In this document: positions 43,929-52,400 of the stretch, in pieces
How the letters are laid out: each line of letters opens with the position of its first letter
Position numbering within the stretch: position 1 is the stretch's first letter
Source of the DNA: Nostoc sp. ATCC 43529
Lineage (GTDB): Bacteria > Cyanobacteriota > Cyanobacteriia > Cyanobacteriales > Nostocaceae
Direction of reading: 5' to 3'
NCBI GenBank assembly: GCA_003326205.1
Contig: LWTK01000035.1
Span: forward strand, 121,385-185,384
DNA length: 64,000 bases
The notes under the pieces: generated by a model
What the model was told of the DNA's origin: nothing
The model's database searches: none
Seen by the model: only the letters and a program-made list of their open reading frames with translations
Translations under genes and position numbers: made by a program

Positions 43929-43992
43929 TGACGAGACGCTGCGCGAATGCGTCCTTTGCGGTAGCCTGCGGCAAGCCGCTCCGCGTCTACGT
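43929..43992. repeat. Interspersed GC-rich repeat (CGTAGACGCGGAGCGGC type)
   Basis: On the minus strand this reads CGTAGACGCGGAGCGGCTTG then CCGCAGGCTACCGCAAAG. The same string is found inside the 3' end of pncB at 53785-53842. The surrounding gap 43745-44278 has no gene; a small palindrome CTAAATCTTAGATTTAG lies near 44172. Confidence 0.75.
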
Positions 43993-44278
43993 TTTTCTTT
44001 CTTGTACTTATGGTTTAGCGCATCTTCATACAGAATTGGTATAAGCAAAAAAAGCTTATGAGTAGTAGGATAGCGGCTAATGCTCATGATTAACAAAGAA
44101 TTCAGGAGTCGCGAGTCAGAATTCAGCATAAATTCTGTACGAATGGCGGATGAATAAATAGTGAAACACTACACTAAATCTTAGATTTAGTGGTATGTCC
44201 TGCTGCAACGTCAAAAGTGAACAATCACTAGCAGGTGCTAGTCCACATTTAAAGCATTGCTGAATTCTGACTTCTTTT

Positions 44279-45328
44279 TTAATTAGTTTCGCTCAGTGCC
44301 AAAACTTTAGGAGATTCAAGTTTCAGCAACCCATTTAATAATGATGCCGGACGTTGCCTGTAAGGCCAAGCAAAAGCATGACGAAAAGCTGCATCCTGAC
44401 AAGCTTGGAGTTGTTGAAAACTAATAATGTCGTAAGTCAAGAGATTTTCATATTCCCAAGGCAAACGTACATTGTGTAAACCAGCATTATCAGTACAAAT
44501 AGCGATATCGACCCCAGCATCAAAACAACGGTCAAAAACTATTTTGAGTTGACGTATATCCTGTAAAGTACCAGTTTTCAAATAGGTTGTGGGGCAAACC
44601 TCCAAACACTGCCCGCGTCTAGCTAAATCCTTAAGTAATTCTGGATACAATAAAGGAATTTGGATACCGTGACCAATTCGCATCAGGTAGGGTAACAATT
44701 GGGGGTAACAACCAGCGGTAGTTTCAAATAAATGTCCAGTGGTGTTAACTTCGAGCGATCGCGCATAATTATACAGACTAATCCATTCTTCAAGGCGATC
44801 GGCATAATAGCTATCACCCCCAGCTACATCTACTCCACAGACATACTGCTTATTTTGCGCCGCCAAATCAATAATCGCTTTGTTCACCTCATAGGGTAAA
44901 CGCGTGTGCATACAAAGAATTTGGCTAGTAACAATGGGATATTCTGGCAGATGGCTAGCTTTTCCTACGACTTCCACAATTTCTGCCATCTTGTCAATTC
45001 TGTCTGATTGACTCAGATGCTCAGGTGTCCGTAAATACGGAGTGTAGCGCAGTTCCAGATAAGCCAAATTTTCAAAAATGTAAGCACCGCGGAGCAAGCG
45101 ATAGATAAAATAAGGCAAAGTATCTACAGTTTGGACACTTTCTACCAGGGTGTGTAATTCTAGATACTCATCTAGAGTATTGCGTGGACGGGTGTAAAAA
45201 TCTTCAAACTCTGAATAGTCGGCAAAGCGGGAAATCAACTCCGAAGAATGTCGCTCGAAATATCGCCACAATACTCTGGGTACGACCGAACCGCCTAGAT
45301 GTCTATGTAATTCTGCGTATAAAGCCAT
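44279..45328 (-). CDS. Adenosine-deaminase-family metal hydrolase with altered motifs
   Basis: The 349-residue TIM-barrel hydrolase keeps the metal-binding HxH (ELHRHLGGS) and a GHLFE segment where classical deaminases have HAGE, so the His and catalytic Glu are present but Ala-Gly is changed. CPTTYLKTG replaces CPxSNxxTG, and CTDNAGL replaces the STDDP metal/catalytic Asp pair by Asp-Asn. The fold and most ligands are kept, so it probably hydrolyses an amino- or modified-purine nucleoside, but substrate may differ from adenosine. Monocistronic, ATG start, no strong ribosome-binding site. Confidence 0.8.
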   Translation of the reverse strand: MALYAELHRHLGGSVVPRVLWRYFERHSSELISRFADYSEFEDFYTRPRNTLDEYLELHTLVESVQTVDTLPYFIYRLLRGAYIFENLAYLELRYTPYLRTPEHLSQSDRIDKMAEIVEVVGKASHLPEYPIVTSQILCMHTRLPYEVNKAIIDLAAQNKQYVCGVDVAGGDSYYADRLEEWISLYNYARSLEVNTTGHLFETTAGCYPQLLPYLMRIGHGIQIPLLYPELLKDLARRGQCLEVCPTTYLKTGTLQDIRQLKIVFDRCFDAGVDIAICTDNAGLHNVRLPWEYENLLTYDIISFQQLQACQDAAFRHAFAWPYRQRPASLLNGLLKLESPKVLALSETN

Positions 45329-45565
45329 AATGGTATTTTTAGGGAAAAAATTTCAATAATTGTAACAAAAACATAGAGAAAAAAATCTCTACTCACAGCA
45401 AAATTCTGTAAATCTACGTTAATTCATGCTAAATTTTGCACCAATTTATGGGAGAACTCTTTTCTAGTGAAGGTTTCAAAGAAAATACTCTATACCAATG
45501 TCAGCAAATGCCGCAATATTTTCAGCCATCGCACTAAATTCCTGATGTTAATTTTTACCGAAGAA

Positions 45566-45673
45566 AGGCAGAGGGCAGAAGGCAGAAGGCAGAAGGCAGT
45601 CCGGATGAAAATTTTTTCATCGCCATGCATGTAAGTATATAGTTCTTCCCTGTTCCCTGTTCCCTGTTCCCTA
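45566..45673. repeat. Two heptamer short tandem repeat runs
   Basis: AGGCAGA units (about 45575-45600) and TGTTCCC units (about 45649-45672, four copies) are classic Nostocales STRRs. The rest of gap 45329-45784 shows no gene. Confidence 0.8.
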
Positions 45674-45784
45674 CTTACAAGTCAGAAGGAAGAAAATACA
45701 TTGTTTTGGTATTGATGTGCTGACTTTTGAACACCATATAATTTTCTCACTTACATAAGACGTATTATTTTGCCCACATCTACC

Positions 45785-46402
45785 GTGAAATACTATCAAC
45801 AACAACCTAACGCATTTTCTAACGATTACCTCAATAATTTATGGGGAGAAATCCAAGCTTGTCCTTATTTTGCCATCAACAACCTCAACCGTGATTTTGT
45901 TGCTACTAAAGGATTTTCGATAGTATTTCAGCGTTCTGCATTAGCAACGGTAGAACAGCAGTTTCCTTATTTCAAGCCTTATTTAGATTTAGCTCTCCAG
46001 CCAAATTGTAATGCTTTTTACCTTAATCCTTTACAGTTAAAAGAAGGCTCTCGTGTCGATCCGCATATCGATCGCTCCTTACGTTCTTACTGCAAAACCA
46101 TTGAACCGCCTATACTTGTGAGTGTGCTTTATGTGCGAGTCCCTGCTGATATGGAAGGGGGAGAATTAGTACTGCGATCGCACAAGCGTCAACTTGGACA
46201 AATTAAGCCGCAAATTAATACTTTACTTTACTTTCAGGGAGATTTAACCCATTCTGTTAACGCAGTCAAAACTCCTGGCCATCGCCTTAGCTTGGTTTGC
46301 GAACAGTATTCTTTAAGTGAAGCTGAACTCGAAGAAATTCCCCAGTTTACTATAGAGTCAAGAAAAACTCAGTCTGGAAGTAAAAAGAGAAAGTCATATT
46401 AA
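45785..46402 (+). CDS. 2OG-Fe(II) oxygenase (prolyl-hydroxylase-like)
   Basis: The 205-residue protein has the double-stranded beta-helix iron triad: HID in VDPHIDRSL, a distal His in DLTHSVNAV, and the 2-oxoglutarate Arg in GHRLSLVCEQ. These are the marks of the P4H/PhyH-like family. It hydroxylates an unknown protein or small molecule using O2 and 2-oxoglutarate. There is no ATG; I chose GTG at 45785 giving MKYYQQQ, with a TTG 15 bases upstream as the alternative. It is convergent with the GT4 gene. Confidence 0.85.
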   Translation: MKYYQQQPNAFSNDYLNNLWGEIQACPYFAINNLNRDFVATKGFSIVFQRSALATVEQQFPYFKPYLDLALQPNCNAFYLNPLQLKEGSRVDPHIDRSLRSYCKTIEPPILVSVLYVRVPADMEGGELVLRSHKRQLGQIKPQINTLLYFQGDLTHSVNAVKTPGHRLSLVCEQYSLSEAELEEIPQFTIESRKTQSGSKKRKSY

Positions 46403-46471
46403 GTACAACCCAACAGGCAAGAGGCAATTAATCTTAACCATTCCTTATTGCCTATTGCCTATTCCCTTTGT

Positions 46472-47557
46472 TTAACTGCGATCGCTACCTAAACTAAGCA
46501 AACTACGGAAGCGCCCATTGTGAGAAAACTTTTCTCCTATGATTTGTTGATAAACCGCTTCATAGCCATCAACCATTTGTTTAATACTGAAATGCTTTTC
46601 TACATGTTGGCGACAAGCATACCGATTTAACTGTGTCACTTTGTCAATGGCATTGATACACTCTTGAATGCGATCGCAAAGGAAACCTGTTTTACCGTGG
46701 GCAATTACTTCTTGGGTAGATCCCAAGTTCATCGCAATCACAGGGGTACCCGAAGCCATTGATTCAACCATCACTAATCCAAACGGTTCTCGCCAAGTAA
46801 TCGGAAATAAAGTTGCGACTGCACCTCCCATCAAGGCATTTTTTTGAGCATGGTTAGCTTCACCTAAATATTGAATTTGTCCGCCATCAATGTGTGGTTT
46901 GATTTGTGTCTCAAAATATTCCACATCAACAACATCTACCTTACCAGCCATTTTCAAAGTCCAACCAGCTTGTTTGGCAATTTCTATAGCTAAGTGGACT
47001 CCCTTTTCTGGGGACATTCGACCTAAAAATGCCAAGTAAGACGGATTTTCTGGTTGAGAATAAAACTCATATTTGTTGATATCAATTCCGTTGTAGACAG
47101 TTGCTACATAATTTAGCCCTAATCTTGCTTCTCGTTGGGCACCAGAAATGCTAACGTATGGTTGTTTTTTACCAAAACTAAACAGCTTTTCGTTCTCAGG
47201 GGTAAAAACACCATGCAATGTATGAACTGTAGGAGTTGCGACCAGATTTGAGTAGGGTAATGCCGCATACCCCAGATGAGAGTGAATAATATCAAACTCT
47301 GCTGCTCGTTGATACACTAAAGCGAGTTCCAGCATTTCGTAAATGCTGTAATCTTTGGCGGTGCGATCGAGTCTCAATGCATGGGGATGAACTGACACTA
47401 GTTTTGCCAAAGTAATAGAATCTCCCGATGCAAATAACGTTACTTCATGTCCGCGTCGCACTAATTCATCAGTCAGCAACCCTACTACTAACTCTATGCC
47501 ACCATAAGCGGGAGGCGGTACTCTCTCCAATAATGGGGCAACTTGAGCAATTCGCAT
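46472..47557 (-). CDS. GT4-family glycosyltransferase
   Basis: The 361-residue GT-B enzyme has an N-terminal acceptor domain with PPAYGGIELVVGLLTDELVRRGHEV and DIIHSHLGYAALPY, and a C-terminal donor domain with YLAFLGRMSPEKGVHLAI, and the E-x7-E segment REPFGLVMVESMASGTPVIA. It transfers a sugar from a nucleotide sugar to a lipid or polysaccharide acceptor, retaining configuration. AGGAGG gives a strong ribosome-binding site. No other glycan gene is next to it. Confidence 0.92.
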   Translation of the reverse strand: MRIAQVAPLLERVPPPAYGGIELVVGLLTDELVRRGHEVTLFASGDSITLAKLVSVHPHALRLDRTAKDYSIYEMLELALVYQRAAEFDIIHSHLGYAALPYSNLVATPTVHTLHGVFTPENEKLFSFGKKQPYVSISGAQREARLGLNYVATVYNGIDINKYEFYSQPENPSYLAFLGRMSPEKGVHLAIEIAKQAGWTLKMAGKVDVVDVEYFETQIKPHIDGGQIQYLGEANHAQKNALMGGAVATLFPITWREPFGLVMVESMASGTPVIAMNLGSTQEVIAHGKTGFLCDRIQECINAIDKVTQLNRYACRQHVEKHFSIKQMVDGYEAVYQQIIGEKFSHNGRFRSLLSLGSDRS

Positions 47558-48303
47558 TACAAACCTCCTAAAAAATCAAACTTGAATCACAAGTATTTTT
47601 GTCTGTTTGCGTAGTGCTTATACTTGATTAACTTTGCACTAACAAGTAACATAAATTACGGATATGATTCACAAATGCATCAAAATCTTATGCTCTTACC
47701 TGGAGATTTTTCGTCTACCTTAGTAGATAAAGTAATCTTCCCATAGGTGGTAAATTTATTTTAATTTATGATGTTTTAGGAAAATTTTTATCTAAACTAT
47801 TTTGAATAAATAGATTGTTAAAATCTATGATATTTGCTGATATCAGAGTAAAAATATGATGTCATCCGGGTTAATTATCTATTTTTCAGATATTAGTTAA
47901 AGAATCTAAGTTTTTGATACCCAAACACCCTATTTTCTAACTTAAAAGGATAATCTATTGTGCCTAAAGATAGATTTACAGGACTTACACACAGGTAAGG
48001 GAAAATCAAACCGCAGAGGACACAGCGAAAAGTCGGAGCGGCGGTTCCCACCGATCTGAACTTTTCAAGACAGAGGACACGGAGAAATAAGAGCAAGAGA
48101 GAGTTCTTGGGTAAGTCATAATTTACTTACAGCAGTTTGCAACCAAATGAGGTAGACGACTAGAGAATTAAGGATAAAAACTATTCTTCTAACTCCTGCC
48201 TCCTGCCCCCTAACTCCTGCCTTCATTGATAATTTGAAATTGTTTGACTTTTTACATAAAATATGATATTTTTTATTTTCACCAAGAAAAACCAAATATA
48301 AAC
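47558..48303. other. Intergenic region with a MITE-like element
   Basis: AT-rich from 47558 to 47970 with no gene, then the repeat element at 47975-48115. Short frames here are repeat-derived. Part of the sequence before 48304 may be the PotC gene leader. Confidence 0.5.
47975..48115. mobile_element. MITE-like element B (CAGGACTTACG ends), degenerate copy
   Basis: Starts CAGGACTTACACACAGG and ends TTGGGTAAGTCAT, imperfect inverted ends, with GCAGAGGACAC and GACAGAGGACACGGAG inner strings. Related to the copies at 57026-57147 and 63544-63640. Confidence 0.55.
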
Positions 48304-49107
48304 GTGAATATTTATCCACATATCAAAAAACCGCGTGTCAGATGGCAGGCGGTTTTCTCGCTGCTGATATTTGTGTTTATGTACCTGCCTATACTGGTAC
48401 TTGGCTTTTATAGCTTTAATCAATCGCCCTACAGTGCAACTTGGCAAGGATTTACTTTAGATTGGTATCTGAAGTTGTTCAGCGACGATCGCATCTTATC
48501 AGCTTTGCAAAATAGTTTAATAGTTGCTGGTTGTGCAGTGGGGATTTCAGCAGTGCTGGGAACCTTGATGGCTGTAGGTTTAGCGCATTACCAATTTCCG
48601 CTAAAGAATTTGTATCGCGGTATTGCTTATTTACCATTAATTATTCCTGATATTGCGATCGCAGTGGCTACCTTAGTATGTTTAGCGGCGTTTGCAATAC
48701 CTTTAAGTTTGTGGACGATAGTTGCAGCACACGTAGTATTTTGTCTGGCCTATGTGGGACTTGTGGTTTCTTCTAGACTGACAAATTTAGATCCTCACTT
48801 AGAAGAAGCAGCATTAGATTTAGGTGCTACACCAACCCAAGCATTTATCAAAGTATTATTACCTCAATTAATGCCTGGTATTATTGCTGGTTGTTTGTTA
48901 GCTTTTGTCCTGAGTTTAGATGATTTTTTGATTGCAAGTTTTACTGCTGGTAGTGGTTCTAACACCCTGCCGATGGAAATTTTTAGTCGTATTAGAACGG
49001 GAGTCAAGCCTGATATTAATGCTTTGAGTGTGATGTTGATTTCCGTATCAGCGATCGTTGCTTGTGTAGCTGAATTACTTCGTGTTTATGGAGAAAAGGA
49101 AAGCTAA
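48304..49107 (+). CDS. PotC-like ABC transporter permease
   Basis: The 267-residue protein has six membrane helices and the conserved EAALDLGATPTQAFIKVLLPQLMPGI coupling loop (EEAALDLGATPTQAF), which defines binding-protein-dependent permeases. Closest in style is PotC for spermidine/putrescine (DDFLIASFTAG). The expected partners PotA (ATPase), PotB and PotD are not adjacent, so it works with subunits encoded elsewhere or is an orphan. No ATG is available; GTG at 48304 was chosen, a TTG at 48244 would add 20 residues. Confidence 0.82.
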   Translation: MNIYPHIKKPRVRWQAVFSLLIFVFMYLPILVLGFYSFNQSPYSATWQGFTLDWYLKLFSDDRILSALQNSLIVAGCAVGISAVLGTLMAVGLAHYQFPLKNLYRGIAYLPLIIPDIAIAVATLVCLAAFAIPLSLWTIVAAHVVFCLAYVGLVVSSRLTNLDPHLEEAALDLGATPTQAFIKVLLPQLMPGIIAGCLLAFVLSLDDFLIASFTAGSGSNTLPMEIFSRIRTGVKPDINALSVMLISVSAIVACVAELLRVYGEKES

Positions 49108-49206
49108 AAATCAGACTTACATTGATGATAAAATTTATTTAGTTATTACTGAACTTTTTTAGTTGTTAACAACAGCTATATTAAAGGTTAATTCAGACTT
49201 GATAAG

Positions 49207-49240
49207 TAGGGTGCGTTAAGACTTTAGCCTAACGCACCAA
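49207..49240. repeat. GTGCGTTA hairpin repeat
   Basis: GGTGCGTTAAGACTTTAGCC followed by TAACGCACC forms a hairpin. A near-identical copy lies at 63349-63383. Confidence 0.75.
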
Positions 49241-49390
49241 ATTATTCAACCAATTCCCCACTCCTTATTCCCCACTCCCCACATATTTTTAAACACATAT
49301 AAAAAATTCCGTGTTCGCTTCTCTACATAACTGTTTTCAATTAGATGATATTGGGGCTAACTTTGGAGAAGATGCTATTTTCACTTCATT

Positions 49391-51229
49391 ATGCAAATCT
49401 GCCAAAATCCCAATTGCTCAAATCCATTCAACTCTGATAGCAATAGATTTTGTGTCAGTTGCGGACAAAGCAACTTTGGCAAACTTCTGAGAAACCGTTA
49501 TCGCGTATTGGGACTGTTAGGTGAAGGCGGGTTTAGCAGAACTTATGCTACAGAAGATGCAGATAGACTCAATGCACCTTGCGTCATCAAGCAATTTTTC
49601 CCACAATTTCAAGGAACTGGACAACGTACCAAAGCAGCCCAATTTTTTAAAGAAGAAGCTTTTCGGTTGTATGAACTAGGGGAAAATCATACCCAAATTC
49701 CGAGATTACTTGCTTATTTTGAACAAGGTACTAGTTTGTACCTCGTGCAAGAATTTATTCAAGGAAAAACTCTTTTACAAGAAGTTCAGGAACAAACCTA
49801 TGGTGAAGAAGACATTTGGCAACTTTTAGCTGATTTGTTGCCAGTTCTGGAATTCATTCATGCCAGTAACATTATTCACCGGGATATTAAACCAGAAAAT
49901 ATTATCCGCCGTGGAAGCGATGGGAAACCTGTATTAATTGACTTTGGTGGTGCTAAACAAGTAACACAAACGAGTATAGGCAGACAAGCTACAGTAATTT
50001 ATACACTTGGTTATGCACCAACTGAACAAATGGCTGGCTTTGCTTGTCACGCCAGTGATTTATATGCTTTGGGCGTAACTTGTGTACGTCTTTTAACTCA
50101 ATCTTTACCTTTACAAGATGTTTCCGGACAGGTTAACGATCCTATTTATGACGCCATGAATGCTAAGTGGTTGTGGCGCGAACGTTTACAAGAAAAAGGT
50201 ATTAGTATCAGCGAAGAGTTAGGAAAAATTTTAGATAAATTACTTAAACATTTACCGAGTGAAAGGTACCAAACAGCAACAGAAGTTATTAAAGATTTGG
50301 AGTTTATCAAATCAAATCTTGAACCTGTTGCACTAAAAATGGTTTCTATCCCTCAACCGATGTTACCACCGCCAAAAGTAATAGTACCATTACCATGTTT
50401 AGAAACTTTTGTATTTGACGTAGTGACAGTGGACACAGCAGGTAGAGAAGTTAGCCGCGTCTGTCGCAGTGCAAAATTATTTGCTGAAGAATTGGGTAAG
50501 TCTGTCACCCTGGAAATGGTATCAATTCCTGGCGGTACATACATGATGGGTTCACCGGAGTTTGAAGGAGATGCTGACGAACGTCCTCAACGCAAAGTGA
50601 CTGTAGAACCATTTTTTATGGGAAAATTTCCTGTAACTCAAGCACAGTGGAAAGTAGTAGCAGCTTTACCTAAAGTCAACCAAACTTTAAATCCAAATCC
50701 ATCGAAATTCAAAGGTTTAGATAGACCAGTAGAAAATGTATCTTGGCATGAAGCTGTAGAATTTTGTCTCAGGCTATCAGAAAAAACTGGACGCGACTAT
50801 CGTTTACCGAGTGAGGCGGAATGGGAATATGCTTGTCGTGCTGGAACTACGACATCCTTTCACTTTGGCGAAACCATTACCACTGATTTAGTTTGCTGTG
50901 CTGACGAACCAAAAAGCAAATTCCGCAAAGAAACAACAAACGTCGGCAGTTTTGAAGTAGCCAACGCCTTTGGATTGTACGATATGCACGGGCTAGTTTG
51001 GGAATGGTGCGCCGATCCTTGGCATAACAATTATAATGATGCACCTTCAGATGCAAGAGTTTGGGAAATGGGCGGTGACATGCATCGCCGCTTACTGCGC
51101 GGTGGTTCTTGGAGTTTCAGTGCAGAACTTTGTCGCAGCGCCAGCCGTAGTTGGAATGAGTCAGACGGCGGCTTGAGAATTTCCGGCTTCCGGGTGGTAT
51201 TTTCCGTAGAAGGAACGCCGGAATATTAA
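49391..51229 (+). CDS. Ser/Thr protein kinase fused to FGE-sulfatase domain
   Basis: The 612-residue protein has an N-terminal zinc ribbon (CQNPNCSNPF...FCVSCGQ), a kinase domain at 35-300 (LGEGGFSRTYATED, catalytic IIHRDIKPENII, LIDFGGAK) and a formylglycine-generating-enzyme/SUMF1-like domain at about 375-605 (IPGGTYMMGSPEFEGDADE, VENVSWHEAVEFC, RLPSEAEWEYACRAG). Its end, LLRGGSWSFSAELCRSASR to GFRVVF, has the C-type-lectin-like layout used as variable regions of diversity-generating retroelements. Such fusions are common in cyanobacteria. It presumably senses ligand by the FGE domain and signals by phosphorylation. No RT or template repeat is in the window. Confidence 0.93.
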   Translation: MQICQNPNCSNPFNSDSNRFCVSCGQSNFGKLLRNRYRVLGLLGEGGFSRTYATEDADRLNAPCVIKQFFPQFQGTGQRTKAAQFFKEEAFRLYELGENHTQIPRLLAYFEQGTSLYLVQEFIQGKTLLQEVQEQTYGEEDIWQLLADLLPVLEFIHASNIIHRDIKPENIIRRGSDGKPVLIDFGGAKQVTQTSIGRQATVIYTLGYAPTEQMAGFACHASDLYALGVTCVRLLTQSLPLQDVSGQVNDPIYDAMNAKWLWRERLQEKGISISEELGKILDKLLKHLPSERYQTATEVIKDLEFIKSNLEPVALKMVSIPQPMLPPPKVIVPLPCLETFVFDVVTVDTAGREVSRVCRSAKLFAEELGKSVTLEMVSIPGGTYMMGSPEFEGDADERPQRKVTVEPFFMGKFPVTQAQWKVVAALPKVNQTLNPNPSKFKGLDRPVENVSWHEAVEFCLRLSEKTGRDYRLPSEAEWEYACRAGTTTSFHFGETITTDLVCCADEPKSKFRKETTNVGSFEVANAFGLYDMHGLVWEWCADPWHNNYNDAPSDARVWEMGGDMHRRLLRGGSWSFSAELCRSASRSWNESDGGLRISGFRVVFSVEGTPEY

Positions 51230-51655
51230 GCTTAACAGTTTGTCATCTTCCATGTGAACAATGCGATGATTCTTCTAGCTGTACATTTGGCTCCATATCG
51301 CCGCATCTTACCAGCAGCTAATAAAACTAAACCGTATAGTTCTTCAACTACTAAACTAAACCGTATAGTTAAGCTAATGTTACGGATGCCATGCCAGTAG
51401 CGTGTGTTAAACGGAACGTCTAACGCACTATTTTAGGCTTGTCACGCCACTACCTCTGTATTTCAAAAATCAAAAAAAGCTCCGGACATCTCAAGACCAT
51501 ATAAAAAGCTTGGTAGGGTTGCACAGCTAGCTGTACAACCCTACGGAAAATCTATATTTGTCAAGATTTTTCTGAATTGCTATGAGACGTGATATTAATG
51601 CCCAATTAAGGGAAAAAGCTAGATTTTCTTATTCAAGAATCTATCGGAAATTAAT
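51230..51655. other. Intergenic region after the kinase gene
   Basis: Contains a short direct repeat (AAACTAAACCGTATAGTT twice, near 51325 and 51350) and otherwise no gene-like content. Confidence 0.5.
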
Positions 51656-51784
51656 GTAAGTAGATAGGCATCATTCAACATCAAATAAATCCTAGTTTGT
51701 AGTAATGGATTCCTCAGTTATTCCGGACGTTACGGACTCAAGTATTAACTACAAACTTTCATTAATTTCCACCTACCTACTTAT
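51656..51784. mobile_element. MITE-like element A, copy 3
   Basis: Ends GTAAGTAGATAGGCAT and TTCCACCTACCTACTTA; inner inverted pair GTTTGTAGTAA / TAACTACAAAC. About 129 bp, no ORF. It ends seven bases before the stop of the 53-residue gene. Confidence 0.6.
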
Positions 51785-51790
51785 GAATAT

Positions 51791-51952
51791 CTACCAATTA
51801 TCAGCTGTACCTTTTTTGTAAGGTTCACCTGTAAAAGGTTGTACGCCAATAGTAGGATAAGCATCATCATTAGGCCCAAAAATTCGCATTGCAGCTTCAT
51901 AAATATACTGGGTTACGTCAGCAAGCATTTGGGAAATCTTGGAAATAGTCAT
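51791..51952 (-). CDS. Small conserved-looking 53-residue protein
   Basis: This gene is shorter than usual ORF cut-offs. It reads 53 codons, MTISKISQMLADVTQYIYEA at the start, then AAMRIFGPNDDAYPTIGVQP and a polar tail ending TADNW. AGGAG lies 10 bases before the ATG. The amphipathic N-terminal helix and the FGPNDDAYPTIGVQPF block look conserved rather than random. No function known to me; no membrane segment. It is divergently placed from the NAD operon. Confidence 0.65.
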   Translation of the reverse strand: MTISKISQMLADVTQYIYEAAMRIFGPNDDAYPTIGVQPFTGEPYKKGTADNW

Positions 51953-52336
51953 ATTATTTGGACTCCTAATTTTTGAGTCACTTTAGTTGTGATATCTATA
52001 CTTTAATCTTGATTTTGTGAGCTAGCCGCAACTCTCAATATATTGAGAATCTATGCAATGTTTATTCAGATAAGTTTGCAATACTTTAGCTTTTCAAAAA
52101 GTCAAAAATTTTTCCTTAATTCTAATTGTAACATAGCTATTTCTTCAGTTTGGCAAAGAAGCTTGCTTTTTTAGGGGCTGGGGATTGGGTTTGAAGCTAG
52201 AAAATTTTGAAAGGAGCTAATTAGCGCTATTAATAGCTATTACTATTAAAAAACGTTAAATTTTTGATAAAGTTATTATTAATAAGCCTCATATTTCAAG
52301 GTTTTTCAGCGGTTTCGGAAATATATTTGCTATGAG
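51953..52336. other. Intergenic region between small gene and NAD operon
   Basis: AT-rich, about 380 bp, divergent promoters expected. No other element seen apart from the promoter/operator that follows. Confidence 0.45.
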
Positions 52337-52370
52337 TTGACAAGATTTATGGTAAATATTACCATAAATC
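52337..52370 (+). promoter_or_regulatory. Promoter of the NAD operon overlapped by a perfect palindromic operator
   Basis: TTGACA at 52337-52342, 17-base spacer, then TACCAT at 52360-52365 form a sigma70-type promoter. GATTTATGGTAA and TTACCATAAATC (52344-52355 and 52359-52370) are perfect 12-bp arms around ATA and cover the spacer and the -10 box. The operon encodes an NrtR-like regulator, so this is the likely NrtR operator. It ends 30 bp before the pncB ATG. Confidence 0.8.
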
Positions 52371-52400
52371 AAAGAGGCATTCTGATAAGGCAGCTCTGGT

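Noticed and set aside
49391..52400. Reverse transcriptase or template repeat for a complete retroelement near the kinase-FGE gene
   Set aside because: No RT-like frame and no second copy of the GGCTTCCGGGTGGTA string were found in the window.
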